This document shows positions 27,533-36,638 of a DNA stretch of 64,000 nt, one piece after another. The stretch comes from Acinetobacter sp. Marseille-Q1618 (GTDB lineage: Bacteria > Pseudomonadota > Gammaproteobacteria > Pseudomonadales > Moraxellaceae): assembly GCF_902809855.1 (NCBI RefSeq), contig NZ_CADDWJ010000001.1:1426001-1490000 (forward strand), in the 5' to 3' direction. Numbering within the stretch: the first letter of the stretch is position 1; each line of letters begins with the position of its first letter. The notes beneath the pieces are model-generated. The model did not search any database. It had not been told where the DNA came from and was given only the letters and a program-made list of their open reading frames with translations. Made by a program: the position numbers and the translations under genes.

Positions 27533-29227
27533 TTATTTCCAATATCTTAACTTACTGGTTTGACCGATCCCAACATTAAAACTATTGGTTGGATCTAGCT
27601 TTTGATAATGATTTTTCAAAGCAGGCTTGGCAACATATAAATGCCCAACATTATGCTCAGCAGGATATTCTGCCCCACGCGCATCCAGTAAATGCCACAT
27701 TGCATGTTCCATTGCCAAAGGGTCTACCCCTTTTTTAACAATATAATCTTGATGAAACACATGACACAAAAAATGTCCATAATAGAGTTTATGAATGATT
27801 TGCTCATCCATCTCTTTTGGCAGAGTTTCCACCCATTCACGGTCATTACGACGTAATGCAATATCTAAAGCGACAATATCTTCCACTTCCGAACGATGTG
27901 TATCACGATAACGAATCGCAGCACCTGCCACAGCAAAACGATGTAAAAATGCCTTACGCCCTTCTTCTTCTGTACAATGAAAATAATTGCCTGAATTTTT
28001 ATCCGAAAAATAACCTTTTAGAAAGTTTGCAACCTGATCTACATCCTGATTTTCAATGCGAATCACCAAATGATGTTCATATAAATCACGAAACTCATTC
28101 ATGCGTTTTGGCAAATGATTTGGCATAAATTTGGTCACGAGTTGCAAAAACTTATCTGATAAATTTCTTAATCCGATTTTTTCCAAATACCCATCGACTT
28201 TATCTTTCATGGCAAAGGCAGCAGGTACTTTTGCCGTACCGAACTTTTCGATAAACATAAAAGTATCTTTGCCATATTCTGCACCAATATCATAAGCAAC
28301 ACGGTGAATGTACTCGCCCGCAATCGGTAAACGTGGCAAATCTTTCAGCAAAAAACGACGAATTTCAGTCAAATCATCCTGTGAATTTGTCCCCACATAA
28401 AACACCTGACTCGGTATTTTTTCAAACGTATCTAAACGTACGGCAAAGACACATACCTTACCTGCTGAACCAGATGCTTCAAACAAGCGGCTTGGGTCAG
28501 CATTAAAACGTGCTGGGGTATTTTCATCCACTTGTTTTACATCATGTGAATAACGCTGATCAGATGCACAGCAGTTTGAGTTATAAATAATGTCATTACT
28601 TTGATAGTTTTTATTTTCAAGATTATTCAAAATTTCTTCAGGTGTATCACCCAAATGAACACCGAGATGATTCACCAATTCTAATGTGCCTGCATCATTT
28701 ACTCGTGCATAAAGTGCGAGCTCTGTATAAGCTGGTCCACGACGCACCAAAGCACCGCCTGAATTATTACACACACCACCCAAAACCGATGCACCAATAC
28801 ACGATGAACCAATCACTGAATGCGGTTCACGGTTAAATGGTGCTAAATCTTTTTCGAGTTTGTCGAGGGTTGCACCCGGCAAACAAATTACTTGTTTAGC
28901 ATCATTGATCACCTGAATGCCAAGCAAACGGCGAGTACTCATCAAAATCACTGGACGATCGTAATCATCACCGAAAGGCGTTGAACCACCTGTTAGCCCT
29001 GTGTTGGCAGCTTGCATAATCACAATACAATCAGCTTCAATAGCTATTTTCAAGACTTGCCATTGTTCCAGTAAAGTTCCCGGCACCACCACAGCCAAAA
29101 CTTGTCCTGAGCCATAACGACGACCTTGGCGGTAGAGTCGTGTATCATTATCACTCGTTAAAACGTGTTGTTTTCCGACAATGTTGATGAGGTTTTGAAT
29201 GGTGTTTGAAGCTGATTGGGTTTGCAT
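27533..29227 (-). CDS. dld: D-lactate dehydrogenase (quinone-dependent)
   Basis: A 564-aa FAD enzyme of the inner membrane that oxidises D-lactate to pyruvate with quinone. The FAD-binding (PCMH/FAD_binding_4) domain spans about residues 20-230, with MQAANTGLTGGSTPFGDDYD and GASVLGGVCNNSGGALVRRG. The C-terminal membrane-binding domain of the Dld type (roughly 260-560) includes GNYFHCTEEEGRKAF and PAEHNVGHLY. Length agrees with E. coli Dld. It follows lldD on the same strand, but a 250-base gap with inverted repeats separates them. Confidence 0.96.
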   Translation of the reverse strand: MQTQSASNTIQNLINIVGKQHVLTSDNDTRLYRQGRRYGSGQVLAVVVPGTLLEQWQVLKIAIEADCIVIMQAANTGLTGGSTPFGDDYDRPVILMSTRRLLGIQVINDAKQVICLPGATLDKLEKDLAPFNREPHSVIGSSCIGASVLGGVCNNSGGALVRRGPAYTELALYARVNDAGTLELVNHLGVHLGDTPEEILNNLENKNYQSNDIIYNSNCCASDQRYSHDVKQVDENTPARFNADPSRLFEASGSAGKVCVFAVRLDTFEKIPSQVFYVGTNSQDDLTEIRRFLLKDLPRLPIAGEYIHRVAYDIGAEYGKDTFMFIEKFGTAKVPAAFAMKDKVDGYLEKIGLRNLSDKFLQLVTKFMPNHLPKRMNEFRDLYEHHLVIRIENQDVDQVANFLKGYFSDKNSGNYFHCTEEEGRKAFLHRFAVAGAAIRYRDTHRSEVEDIVALDIALRRNDREWVETLPKEMDEQIIHKLYYGHFLCHVFHQDYIVKKGVDPLAMEHAMWHLLDARGAEYPAEHNVGHLYVAKPALKNHYQKLDPTNSFNVGIGQTSKLRYWK

Positions 29228-29316
29228 GGTCGTATATCTTCCATTTTTATAAATATGCTCTCTCTCCTTTCAGGAGATGAACAGTACTACTATATATACA
29301 AAGATGAAGTGCTTTT

Positions 29317-29455
29317 TAACCCCCTCTCCTGAGCGTGTTTTAAAGTACTACTTTAAAATTCAGCGCAAGTGAGGGTCAGGGAGAGGTGCTTTTCAATTAT
29401 GAAGGAATAAACCCCTCCCCTCATCCTAACCTTCTCCCTGAGGGAGAAGGGACTT
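29317..29455. repeat. Composite inverted-repeat element between lldD and dld
   Basis: This holds a 10-bp palindrome, TTTTAAAGTA-C-TACTTTAAAA (29338-29358), and a 9-bp hairpin, CCTTCTCCC-TGA-GGGAGAAGG (29430-29450). CCCCTCTCCTGA on the left is complementary in part to the TCAGGGAGAGG-type block at 29377-29388. The alternating CT-rich and GA-rich blocks differ from surrounding coding DNA and resemble a dispersed intergenic repeat. It may also reduce read-through from lldD to dld. Confidence 0.5.
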
Positions 29456-29477
29456 CAATACTTTTTAAATGCCGTGT

Positions 29478-30632
29478 TTAATCAGCCAACTCTTTGTCTA
29501 ACTTCACCAAACAATCTTCAGTAATATCCGCAATGGTTTTAGCACCCGTTAAAGTCATTGCTACACGCATTTCTTTATCAATCAAATCAAGTAAATTGGA
29601 AACACCTGCACCACCTGCCGCACCCAAGGCATAAACAAAGGCACGACCTAGCATACAAGTATCCGCACCTAAAGCCAGCATCCGTACCACATCCAAACCA
29701 TTACGAATACCTGAATCGGCTAAGATTTTGATATCACCTTTGACTGCATCCGCAATTGGTGGCAAAGCACGTGCTGAAGATAACACCCCATCCAACTGAC
29801 GACCACCGTGATTGGATACCACAATACCATCTGCACCAAAACGTACTGCATCTTTGGCATCTTCAGGATCAAGAATACCTTTGATAACCATTGGACCATC
29901 CCAAAACTCACGAATCCATTCAAGGTCTTTCCATGAAATGGATGGATCAAAGTTATTGCCCAACCAGCCAATATAATCCTCTAAGCCTGTCGGTTTACCG
30001 AGATATTTTGAAATATTGCCCAAATCATGTGGACGACCTAATAAACCAACATTCCACGCCCAATGTGGATGGAAACATGACTGCATATAACGACGCATCG
30101 CTGCATTTGGACCACTCATACCCGAGTGCGCATCACGATAACGTGCACCAGGAACAGGCATATCTACCGTGAAAACCAAAGTTGAACACCCTGCTGCCTT
30201 AGCACGTTCCAAAGCATTTTTCATAAAACCACGGTCACGTAGCACATATAATTGAAACCACATTGGGCGATTAATCGCAGGTACAACTTCTTCGATTGGA
30301 CAAACTGAAACAGTCGATAAGGTAAATGGAATGCCTTTTTTGTCGGCTGCAACTGCGGCTTGAACTTCACCACGACGTGCATACATGCCTGTTAAACCGA
30401 CAGGTGACAATGCCACTGGCATTGATAAATTTTCATCAAATAGTTTAGTTTCAAGGCTCAACTGTGACATGTCATTTAAAACACGCTGCCTTAACGCAAT
30501 TTTTGATAAATCCTCTACATTTCGCTTAAGTGTATATTCTGCATACGCTCCTCCATCAATATAATGAAATAAAAATGGTGGTAAACGACGTCGTGCAGCT
30601 TCACGATAGTCATTTGCAGAAGAAATAATCAT
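29478..30632 (-). CDS. lldD: L-lactate dehydrogenase (FMN, quinone-dependent)
   Basis: A 384-aa FMN-dependent alpha-hydroxyacid dehydrogenase that oxidises L-lactate to pyruvate at the membrane. The active-site signature [10 protein letters not shown] contains the proton-abstracting His. The N-terminus [16 protein letters not shown], the [14 protein letters not shown] segment and the phosphate-binding region [13 protein letters not shown] are typical. It starts three bases after lldR ends, so the two are co-transcribed. Confidence 0.96.
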   Translation of the reverse strand: MIISSANDYREAARRRLPPFLFHYIDGGAYAEYTLKRNVEDLSKIALRQRVLNDMSQLSLETKLFDENLSMPVALSPVGLTGMYARRGEVQAAVAADKKGIPFTLSTVSVCPIEEVVPAINRPMWFQLYVLRDRGFMKNALERAKAAGCSTLVFTVDMPVPGARYRDAHSGMSGPNAAMRRYMQSCFHPHWAWNVGLLGRPHDLGNISKYLGKPTGLEDYIGWLGNNFDPSISWKDLEWIREFWDGPMVIKGILDPEDAKDAVRFGADGIVVSNHGGRQLDGVLSSARALPPIADAVKGDIKILADSGIRNGLDVVRMLALGADTCMLGRAFVYALGAAGGAGVSNLLDLIDKEMRVAMTLTGAKTIADITEDCLVKLDKELAD

Positions 30633-30635
30633 GCT

Positions 30636-31379
30636 CTAGATCCTATTTAATCGGCTTGCACGATGTCGACGAGCTTCTTCTTCATCAATCATTCGCACTT
30701 GCTGAACTACAAATTCTATATGTCCACAGACTGCTTTTCGTGCAGCATCAGGGTCTTTTCGCTCAATTGCATCCATCACTTGAAAGTGTTGTTCATACAA
30801 TTGATCATAACGTTTGGCTTCGGTATACACTTTACGCCGTCCCAAAACCACGTTGTATTGCAACAAATCAAACAGCCCACGCATCATTTGAATCAACACC
30901 AAATTATGTGAGGCTTCAGCAATCGCCAGATGAAATTTTGCATCAGCAATGGCAGCTTGATCATCATCACCCAAAGATTGGAAATGACTAATCTGATCAA
31001 AGCATTGACGAATATTCTCCAAATCCTCCGCCGTTGCGCGTTGTGCTGCATACCATGCAGTTCCACCTTCAAGAATCATTCGTGCTTCTTGCACATCAAA
31101 ACGGTAGGCAGGGTCTTCATCAATCAGATTACTTAAAGGCTCAACAATTTGATATGTTGACCAATTACTAGGTAATTGTTGCAAAAACGTTCCCGCTCCA
31201 ACTTTGCTGACCAGCATGCCCGTACTGCTCAGTTGTGAAATGGCCTCTCTCAAAGAAGAGCGGGAAACTCCGAGTTGTTCACACAACTTTCGTTCAGCAG
31301 GTAAACGATCTCCAACTTGCATGTGATTTTCTTCAATCAAGATTCGCAGGCTTTGTACTACTTTGTCGGAGATTTTCAT
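30636..31379 (-). CDS. lldR: Lactate-responsive GntR/FadR-family regulator
   Basis: A 247-aa transcription factor. The N-terminal winged helix (1-70) has the GntR signature GDRLPAERKLCEQLGVSRSS, followed by REAISQL. The C-terminal all-helical FCD ligand domain contains the metal-binding His pattern (DAKFHLAIAEASHN and, further on, CGHIEFV). It lies between the permease and lldD. Two perfect FadR-type operators upstream of lldP are its likely targets, with lactate relieving repression as in E. coli. Confidence 0.93.
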   Translation of the reverse strand: MKISDKVVQSLRILIEENHMQVGDRLPAERKLCEQLGVSRSSLREAISQLSSTGMLVSKVGAGTFLQQLPSNWSTYQIVEPLSNLIDEDPAYRFDVQEARMILEGGTAWYAAQRATAEDLENIRQCFDQISHFQSLGDDDQAAIADAKFHLAIAEASHNLVLIQMMRGLFDLLQYNVVLGRRKVYTEAKRYDQLYEQHFQVMDAIERKDPDAARKAVCGHIEFVVQQVRMIDEEEARRHRASRLNRI

Positions 31380-31412
31380 CTGCTATCCTCTGTTATCACA
31401 TCAGTGCATGTG

Positions 31413-33077
31413 CTATGGAATCATCCATGGGAACACATAAGCTTGTAGAGTGATGATAATACCAATCATCACGGTAAAGGTAATACTGTGTTTGACCGTA
31501 AAACGGAACAAATCTGATTCTTTACCAACCAAGCCGACTGCCGCACATGCGATTGCAATCGACTGAGGAGAAATCATTTTTCCTGTTACCCCACCACTGG
31601 TATTGGCAGCAACAAGCAATACTTCTGGCACACCTATTTGCTGTGCAGTAGTTGCTTGTAACGCTGAAAATAATGCATTTGCAGAGGTATCTGAACCTGT
31701 TAAAAACACACCAATCCATCCTAAAAATGGGGAGAAGAATGTAAATGCCTGACCTGTATGAGCAAGTGCCAATGCAAGCGTTGCTGACATACCTGAATAG
31801 TTGGCAATAAAAGCGAAAGCCAACACCATACCAATCGAATAAATTGGAATTTTCAGCTCATTGACAGTTTCAACAAAAGTCGCAACTGCTTGCTTTGGTT
31901 TCATTTTCAAATAAATAATGGTAATAATTGCTGCGATAAAAATCGCTGTTCCCGTTGCAGATAACCAGTCAAATTTATAAATCGCTTCATAATCTTTTAC
32001 CTCTGCAACCACAGGTGGCATTTTCTGAACCAATTCATGCAAATATGGCACTTTGATCGAAATCACCCAATCTGCCAATGCTCCATCTTTTGCAAATAAA
32101 GCTTTAAAGGGTTTAACACTCCAAATCGTTACCATGACCGTTAAGATCGCAAAAGGTAACCATGCTTTGGCAATTTGACCAATCGTATATTTTTGCTGTC
32201 TTTGTGCAGCTAAGTTTTCATCGATACTACTGTCTTGATCTGCAAAACGGAAAATGTGTTTAGGCTGCCAATATTTTAATAAAATGGTGAGCGACACCAA
32301 TGATGCAATTGCAGCAGTAATATCAGGCAGTTCAGGCCCTACAAAGTTAGACGTTAAGTATTGTGCCAATGCAAAAGAACCACCACCTACTAAAACCGCT
32401 GGCCATGTTTCTTTCATACCACGCCAACCATCCATGATCGCCATGATCCAAAATAAAACGATGATCACCATAAATGGTAGCTGACGACCCACCATCTGAC
32501 TGATTTCCATGGTGTCTACACCAGAAACCTGCCCTGCAACAATGATTGGAATCCCCATTGCCCCAAAGGCTACAGGTGCTGTATTTACAATCAAACACAA
32601 ACCAGCAGCATATAAAGGTTTAAAACCTAGCCCCACCAAAAGTGCCGCAGTAATTGCGACAGGCGCACCAAAACCTGCTGCACCTTCAAGGAAAGTACCA
32701 AATGCAAAACCGACCAAAAGCATTTGTAAACGTTGGTCTTCAGTAATTGACAAAATCGAAGAACGAATAATATCGAATTGCCCTGTTTTTACTGAGATTT
32801 TATAGAGAAATACCGCACCGATAATGATCCAAGCAATCGGCCATAAACCATACAGGAAACCATATGCCATCGAAGCAAATGCCATCATGCTTGGCATTTG
32901 ATAGGCAAATAAAGACACCAAAAGTGCCAGTACAACCGTTATTGTCCCTGCAACACTGCCCTTCATACGAAATACAGCGAGAGCAAGGAAGAAAAATATA
33001 ATTGGAATTAGGGCAATTAAACTGGAAATCCAGATATTGCCCATTGGATCATAAATCTGTTGCCATTGTTGAAGCAT
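31413..33077 (-). CDS. lldP: L-lactate permease
   Basis: A 554-aa LctP-family proton/lactate symporter with about 12-14 membrane helices. Family segments include [20 protein letters not shown] and [17 protein letters not shown], then [20 protein letters not shown]. It is the first gene of lldP-lldR-lldD(-dld), with an AAGGAGAGG ribosome-binding site. Its promoter region carries the two lactate operators. Confidence 0.95.
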   Translation of the reverse strand: MLQQWQQIYDPMGNIWISSLIALIPIIFFFLALAVFRMKGSVAGTITVVLALLVSLFAYQMPSMMAFASMAYGFLYGLWPIAWIIIGAVFLYKISVKTGQFDIIRSSILSITEDQRLQMLLVGFAFGTFLEGAAGFGAPVAITAALLVGLGFKPLYAAGLCLIVNTAPVAFGAMGIPIIVAGQVSGVDTMEISQMVGRQLPFMVIIVLFWIMAIMDGWRGMKETWPAVLVGGGSFALAQYLTSNFVGPELPDITAAIASLVSLTILLKYWQPKHIFRFADQDSSIDENLAAQRQQKYTIGQIAKAWLPFAILTVMVTIWSVKPFKALFAKDGALADWVISIKVPYLHELVQKMPPVVAEVKDYEAIYKFDWLSATGTAIFIAAIITIIYLKMKPKQAVATFVETVNELKIPIYSIGMVLAFAFIANYSGMSATLALALAHTGQAFTFFSPFLGWIGVFLTGSDTSANALFSALQATTAQQIGVPEVLLVAANTSGGVTGKMISPQSIAIACAAVGLVGKESDLFRFTVKHSITFTVMIGIIITLQAYVFPWMIP

Positions 33078-33133
33078 TGTCCTCTCCTTGAAATGCTTTC
33101 AGGGATCACTTTCTCATATCAGCCAATTCTTAA

Positions 33134-33148
33134 ATTGGTCATACCAAT
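33134..33148. promoter_or_regulatory. LldR operator, promoter-proximal copy
   Basis: ATTGGT-CAT-ACCAAT is a perfect dyad matching the GntR/FadR-subfamily pattern TNGTNNNACNA. It lies downstream of the predicted lldP start site, 57 bases before the lldP start codon. Confidence 0.75.
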
Positions 33149-33186
33149 AATACAAGAAATTAAAAAATTTATCTCTAAGCGCAACA

Positions 33187-33215
33187 ATATTAAATTTCAG
33201 GATATAAATTAGCAA
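33187..33215 (-). promoter_or_regulatory. Predicted lldP promoter
   Basis: On the minus strand TTGCTA (33215-33210) and TAATAT (33192-33187) are spaced by 17 bp. It sits between the two identical operators. Confidence 0.6.
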
Positions 33216-33237
33216 TAATTAATTTAAAACCAGACAT

Positions 33238-33252
33238 ATTGGTCATACCAAT
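33238..33252. promoter_or_regulatory. LldR operator, upstream copy
   Basis: The same 15-bp sequence as at 33134-33148. Its centre is 104 bp away, close to ten helical turns, and it lies upstream of the -35. This is the geometry expected for a repression loop. Confidence 0.75.
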
Positions 33253-33492
33253 TTAAGTTTATTTTTGAGTATTTACTGTCATTTTTACTAAGCAAAATTT
33301 TTATATAAATTTTTTAAATAGTTGATTTTTCTTGTATTGAAAAGTCTAAGTCAAACATTTATTAGACTTTGGTCTTAATTTAATCTTGAAAAGTTATTTC
33401 CACATAATTTTTAAATCTTTTAAAGTGTGATGAATTATATTTGTCACAAAGAAAAGCCAAGTGTTAAAGTAGACATATTCTTTTTTTAACAT
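33253..33492. other. AT-rich divergent region upstream of exoX
   Basis: No gene is seen. A hairpin with 9-bp arms AAAGTCTAA / TTAGACTTT (33341-33370, 12-base loop) is the only structure. Its T-rich 3' side is weak, and its role is unknown. Confidence 0.35.
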
Positions 33493-33504
33493 TTGGAAGA
33501 GGTT

Positions 33505-34206
33505 ATGCAAGCCATTATTCTCGATACAGAAACCCATACTTTAAATGGTTTACCCATTGAGATTGCGTATGCGCCTATCCAAATCGAACAGGGTAAATTA
33601 AGCCTAGAACGTGAACAAATTTTTGATCAACTTTATAGTATCGGTGATGAAAAAATTTCCTATGCCTCTATGGCAGTTCATCATATTCTAGAGTCTGATT
33701 TGGTTGGGCAACCTGATTTTTCAACATTTAGTTTGCCTGCTGAAACCACCTATATTATTGGTCATAACATTGATTATGACATTCAAGCCATCCAAAAATG
33801 TGGTGTAGATACAACAAACATCAAAGCCATTTGTACACTTGCATTGGCACGCTTAGTTTGGCCAAATGCCGAAGCACATAATATTTCTGCACTGATTTAT
33901 CAAATCAGCAAAGGCAGTGAAAAAGCCCGAAACATGCTCAAAGGTGCGCATCGTGCGGATGCTGATATTATTTTAACTGCTAATATTTTGATACATATCA
34001 TTCACCAGTTAAATATTCAAAGTATTGAAGAACTTTTTGTAGCTTCTGAAGACGCACGTATTCCACGTAGTATTAATTTTGGCAAACATCGTGGCACAGC
34101 GATTTCAGAGCTGCCTGCTGACTATGTAAAGTGGTTATTAAAGCAAGATGATCTAGACCCATATCTAAGAAAAGCATTAGAAAATAGCGCGATTATTACC
34201 TTATAA
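33505..34206 (+). CDS. DEDDh 3'-5' exonuclease with C-terminal DUF3820 domain (ExoX-like)
   Basis: A 233-aa protein. The N-terminal exonuclease fold shows Exo I (ILDTETH, Asp7 and Glu9), Exo II (IIGHNIDYD, Asp90/92) and Exo III (GAHRADADI, His149 and Asp154), the DEDDh set. Residues ~186-225 (INFGKHRGTAISELPADYV, then KWLLKQDDLDPYL) match DUF3820, also called QSregVF_b, a small domain found at the end of ExoX-type nucleases. A role in mismatch repair or DNA end trimming is likely. The ATG at 33505, with GGAAGAGG upstream, is preferred over an in-frame TTG at 33493. Confidence 0.85.
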   Translation: MQAIILDTETHTLNGLPIEIAYAPIQIEQGKLSLEREQIFDQLYSIGDEKISYASMAVHHILESDLVGQPDFSTFSLPAETTYIIGHNIDYDIQAIQKCGVDTTNIKAICTLALARLVWPNAEAHNISALIYQISKGSEKARNMLKGAHRADADIILTANILIHIIHQLNIQSIEELFVASEDARIPRSINFGKHRGTAISELPADYVKWLLKQDDLDPYLRKALENSAIITL

Positions 34207-34220
34207 ATAATGCTATTTGT

Positions 34221-34252
34221 CATCAAAATGACACCAAAATGTCATTTTGATG
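34221..34252. repeat. Perfect 13-bp hairpin between exoX and the next gene
   Basis: CATCAAAATGACA and TGTCATTTTGATG flank CCAAAA. It is 15 bases after the exoX stop and 38 before the next start. No T run follows, so it is either a poor terminator, an mRNA 3'-end stabiliser or an operator. Confidence 0.6.
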
Positions 34253-34289
34253 CTCTATCCTAATTTTGCTTTTTGGGGGGATAGCGCAA

Positions 34290-34898
34290 ATGAATCATTA
34301 TATAAAAACTGAACTTGGGACGCAGGCTTTACAACAACGCTCATTTGATTTGAGCCCAAAACTAAGACGTTTGTTACTTTTGATTGGAACACCTGACTTC
34401 CATAAACTTACTACACAATTACAGAAAAATATTGCCACACCAGAAATGTTGCGGCACTTAGAAAGCTTAGGTTTGATCAAAAATCTTCAAACAAAACCAC
34501 AAAAAGTCACTGAGGTTTCCCACGCTCAGTTTACACAAGAAAAAGTTGAAAAAATTATTGTTAAAAAAGTCGCAGAGCATACATCTCTTCACAATCAATC
34601 AGACATAGCTCCTGCCCCACAAGTTGATCTTGCACGCGACAATGAAATTATTTTACAAAAATTAAATTTCAATGAAACCAAAAACTTAATGATTCAATTA
34701 TTGCGTCAGAACTGTGGTCTGATGGCAAAGATGTTAATTCAAAAAATCGAAAATGCTGAACATTCTCAAGCGTTGAAGCTATGTCAAATGCAATGGCTAA
34801 CAGCTTTGCAAGAAACGCGTATTTCACCAATTGAATTAAATAAAAATTTACAAATGATCAATTATTCTATGCAGCACTTTGAACAGAATAGTTATTGA
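34290..34898 (+). CDS. Hypothetical protein, 202 aa
   Basis: I recognise no domain. The protein is soluble and largely helical. Residues ~1-75 are basic and leucine-rich, the middle (about 75-120) is a charged, probably disordered linker, and the C-terminal ~80 residues form a helical segment with LNFNETKNLMIQLLRQNCGL. The ATG at 34290 is chosen over a TTG at 34266, which has only a G-rich stretch in front of it in the wrong place. It follows exoX by 83 bases with a hairpin between. Confidence 0.6.
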   Translation: MNHYIKTELGTQALQQRSFDLSPKLRRLLLLIGTPDFHKLTTQLQKNIATPEMLRHLESLGLIKNLQTKPQKVTEVSHAQFTQEKVEKIIVKKVAEHTSLHNQSDIAPAPQVDLARDNEIILQKLNFNETKNLMIQLLRQNCGLMAKMLIQKIENAEHSQALKLCQMQWLTALQETRISPIELNKNLQMINYSMQHFEQNSY

Positions 34899-35076
34899 TA
34901 TTACGTCTAAATTCAGAGTTTATAGCTCTAGTAGATAAATAATATTCACTTATAAAACAGAATCTTACTTATTAAATATGTTTTTAGTATGAATATATTT
35001 GTTGAACTCGCCACTTAAGCCTTATCTACAATTCAGCCATGTGCTTTTATAAGCTTGGTAGAGAGGGATAATTGCT

Positions 35077-35424
35077 ATGAATTCTACACATTTTTTTCGC
35101 TTTTCAGCCTATGACGATCCAACACAACTGAGTAAAGTGGGCAACTGGGTCATTACTTTTCTTGATTCCACAGAAAACACGCCAATTCGTCTAGCAATTA
35201 CTAATGTCATTCCACGTCAAATATCCAATGATTTGCAATTACGTAGCTTATATATTCAACGCACTGAGCATAAACATGAGTGGCAAATACTAAAATTAGA
35301 ATATTTTGATAGTAGTACTCAGCAAATGCTTGAAGCGGACTTGGATACAACCTTAGCACAAAAGTTTATTCAGCAATTGATCAGTGAGTTTGCACGTTAT
35401 GACGTTGAGCTGAGTTATGTATAA
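35077..35424 (+). CDS. Hypothetical protein, 115 aa
   Basis: I recognise no family. It is a small soluble protein with mixed strand/helix character (FRFSAYDDPTQLSKVGNWVI, then a hydrophobic strand pattern and an ARYDVELSYV end). GAGGG lies upstream of the ATG. Its own terminator follows, which supports its being a real monocistronic gene. Confidence 0.65.
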   Translation: MNSTHFFRFSAYDDPTQLSKVGNWVITFLDSTENTPIRLAITNVIPRQISNDLQLRSLYIQRTEHKHEWQILKLEYFDSSTQQMLEADLDTTLAQKFIQQLISEFARYDVELSYV

Positions 35425-35456
35425 GATTTTAATTTATAAATGTATTTACTAGAATG

Positions 35457-35485
35457 AAAAAAGCTCGCATTTCTGCGAGCTTTTT
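35457..35485 (+). terminator. Terminator after the 115-aa gene
   Basis: AAAAAGCTCGCA / TGCGAGCTTTTT stem with TTTC loop. Confidence 0.9.
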
Positions 35486-36036
35486 ATGTTGGAAAGCTAG
35501 TGCTTATTTCTTATCTGAACTTAAAAGTTGCAAACTCAATAAGCCGTCATTGATCTGTCCAACTTCTTCGTAGCATCTATATGATCTACTGTAGTTTTAA
35601 TATAAATCTACAGGTTAAAATACGCAAGACTGCTTAACATTTCAGCACAAAGGCGATATCAAAATCCAATTGAAGATTTAGTATTTCAGTCTTAAAATAA
35701 TGCCAGTTTAAAATTATGGCTTAATCTAAAAATAACAACGATAAAGTAACGTTAAAAAGGTCTATTTAATTTAAAAGCTCTTATCATTTAAAAAAACTTA
35801 TATTTTTATATACCGTAATAACTACCGTAAAATAAATTCGCTAATAACACATCATGCAACAATCTTTGCGATTGAAATATTTTTTCAATGGGTGTGGTTG
35901 TTTATGATTTAACTCTAATCTAAATCGTGTTCCTTCAAAGTGATCACTAAGTACAATCTCACTCGACCCAAATTTTAGATTGAATAAAGTATCTGTAACA
36001 ATGTTATGATTTTCATAAATTAAGTGGAGAAAAATA
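35486..36036. other. Gene-poor AT-rich stretch
   Basis: 551 bases without a convincing gene. A minus-strand open frame (35841-36062) runs through part of it and overlaps the next gene. Its C-terminal half looks protein-like, but it has no ribosome-binding site and could be a decayed gene. A short direct repeat ACCGTAA lies near 35814-35832. Confidence 0.4.
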
Positions 36037-36258
36037 ATGATAGATAAAACAGAAATCAACAAAACTTTAGAAATAAAAAGCAGTTCCTTTAATAGAGTTG
36101 CTTTTGATTTAATGGAAAAAATAGGTATGGTTGAATCTAATCATGGTGAATTTACACCTGAACAGAAAAAACGTGACTATTGGCTAAAGCTTTATCATCA
36201 ATGTTACAAAGTGGTCAGCTCACGTGGAACTGATATTCAAGATATTTTAAAAGAATAA
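36037..36258 (+). CDS. Small hypothetical protein, 73 aa
   Basis: A charged 73-aa protein without membrane segment. It is helical, with FNRVAFDLMEKIGMVES and a Lys/Asp-rich middle. GTGGAGA precedes the ATG at a good distance, and a hairpin follows the stop. The function is unknown. Confidence 0.65.
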   Translation: MIDKTEINKTLEIKSSSFNRVAFDLMEKIGMVESNHGEFTPEQKKRDYWLKLYHQCYKVVSSRGTDIQDILKE

Positions 36259-36282
36259 ATATAAAAATTTGGTCTATAAATA

Positions 36283-36301
36283 AACTCGCCATGCGCGAGT
36301 T
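36283..36301 (+). terminator. Weak terminator after the 73-aa gene
   Basis: AACTCGC / GCGAGTT stem with a CATGC loop. The following CATTTATTC is only moderately T-rich. Confidence 0.5.
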
Positions 36302-36375
36302 CATTTATTCAATAACATCATACACAAGATGGTATTAGTGCTTTTGATACAAATTAAAATAAGAAAATATTAAAA

Positions 36376-36451
36376 TGGTACGCCCAGCGGGACTCGAACC
36401 CACTCCACAGGCTTCGGAAACCTGTACTCTATCCAGTTAAGCTATGGGCGC
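36376..36451 (-). tRNA. tRNA-Arg(CCG)
   Basis: On the minus strand a 76-nt cloverleaf. The acceptor GCGCCCA pairs with TGGGCGT (one G-T), with A discriminator and encoded CCA. The anticodon loop TTCCGAA carries CCG, and the T arm contains GTTCGAGTC. No integrated element abuts its 3' end; the 73-aa gene lies beyond. Confidence 0.97.
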
Positions 36452-36638
36452 TTAATAGAAGTGCGCACATCATAACAAAAAAATAACGTAGGTAAAGCAT
36501 ATATCTATCATTCTCCTACTTTGCTGTCTAAGCTTTATACAACGTTCCATATCCGCAACGCACAATTCCATGTAATACACTTGGTTTATTTGACAAGTTC
36601 GCTCACAATATACCCTCCCCAATCCATGTGAGAGTTTC

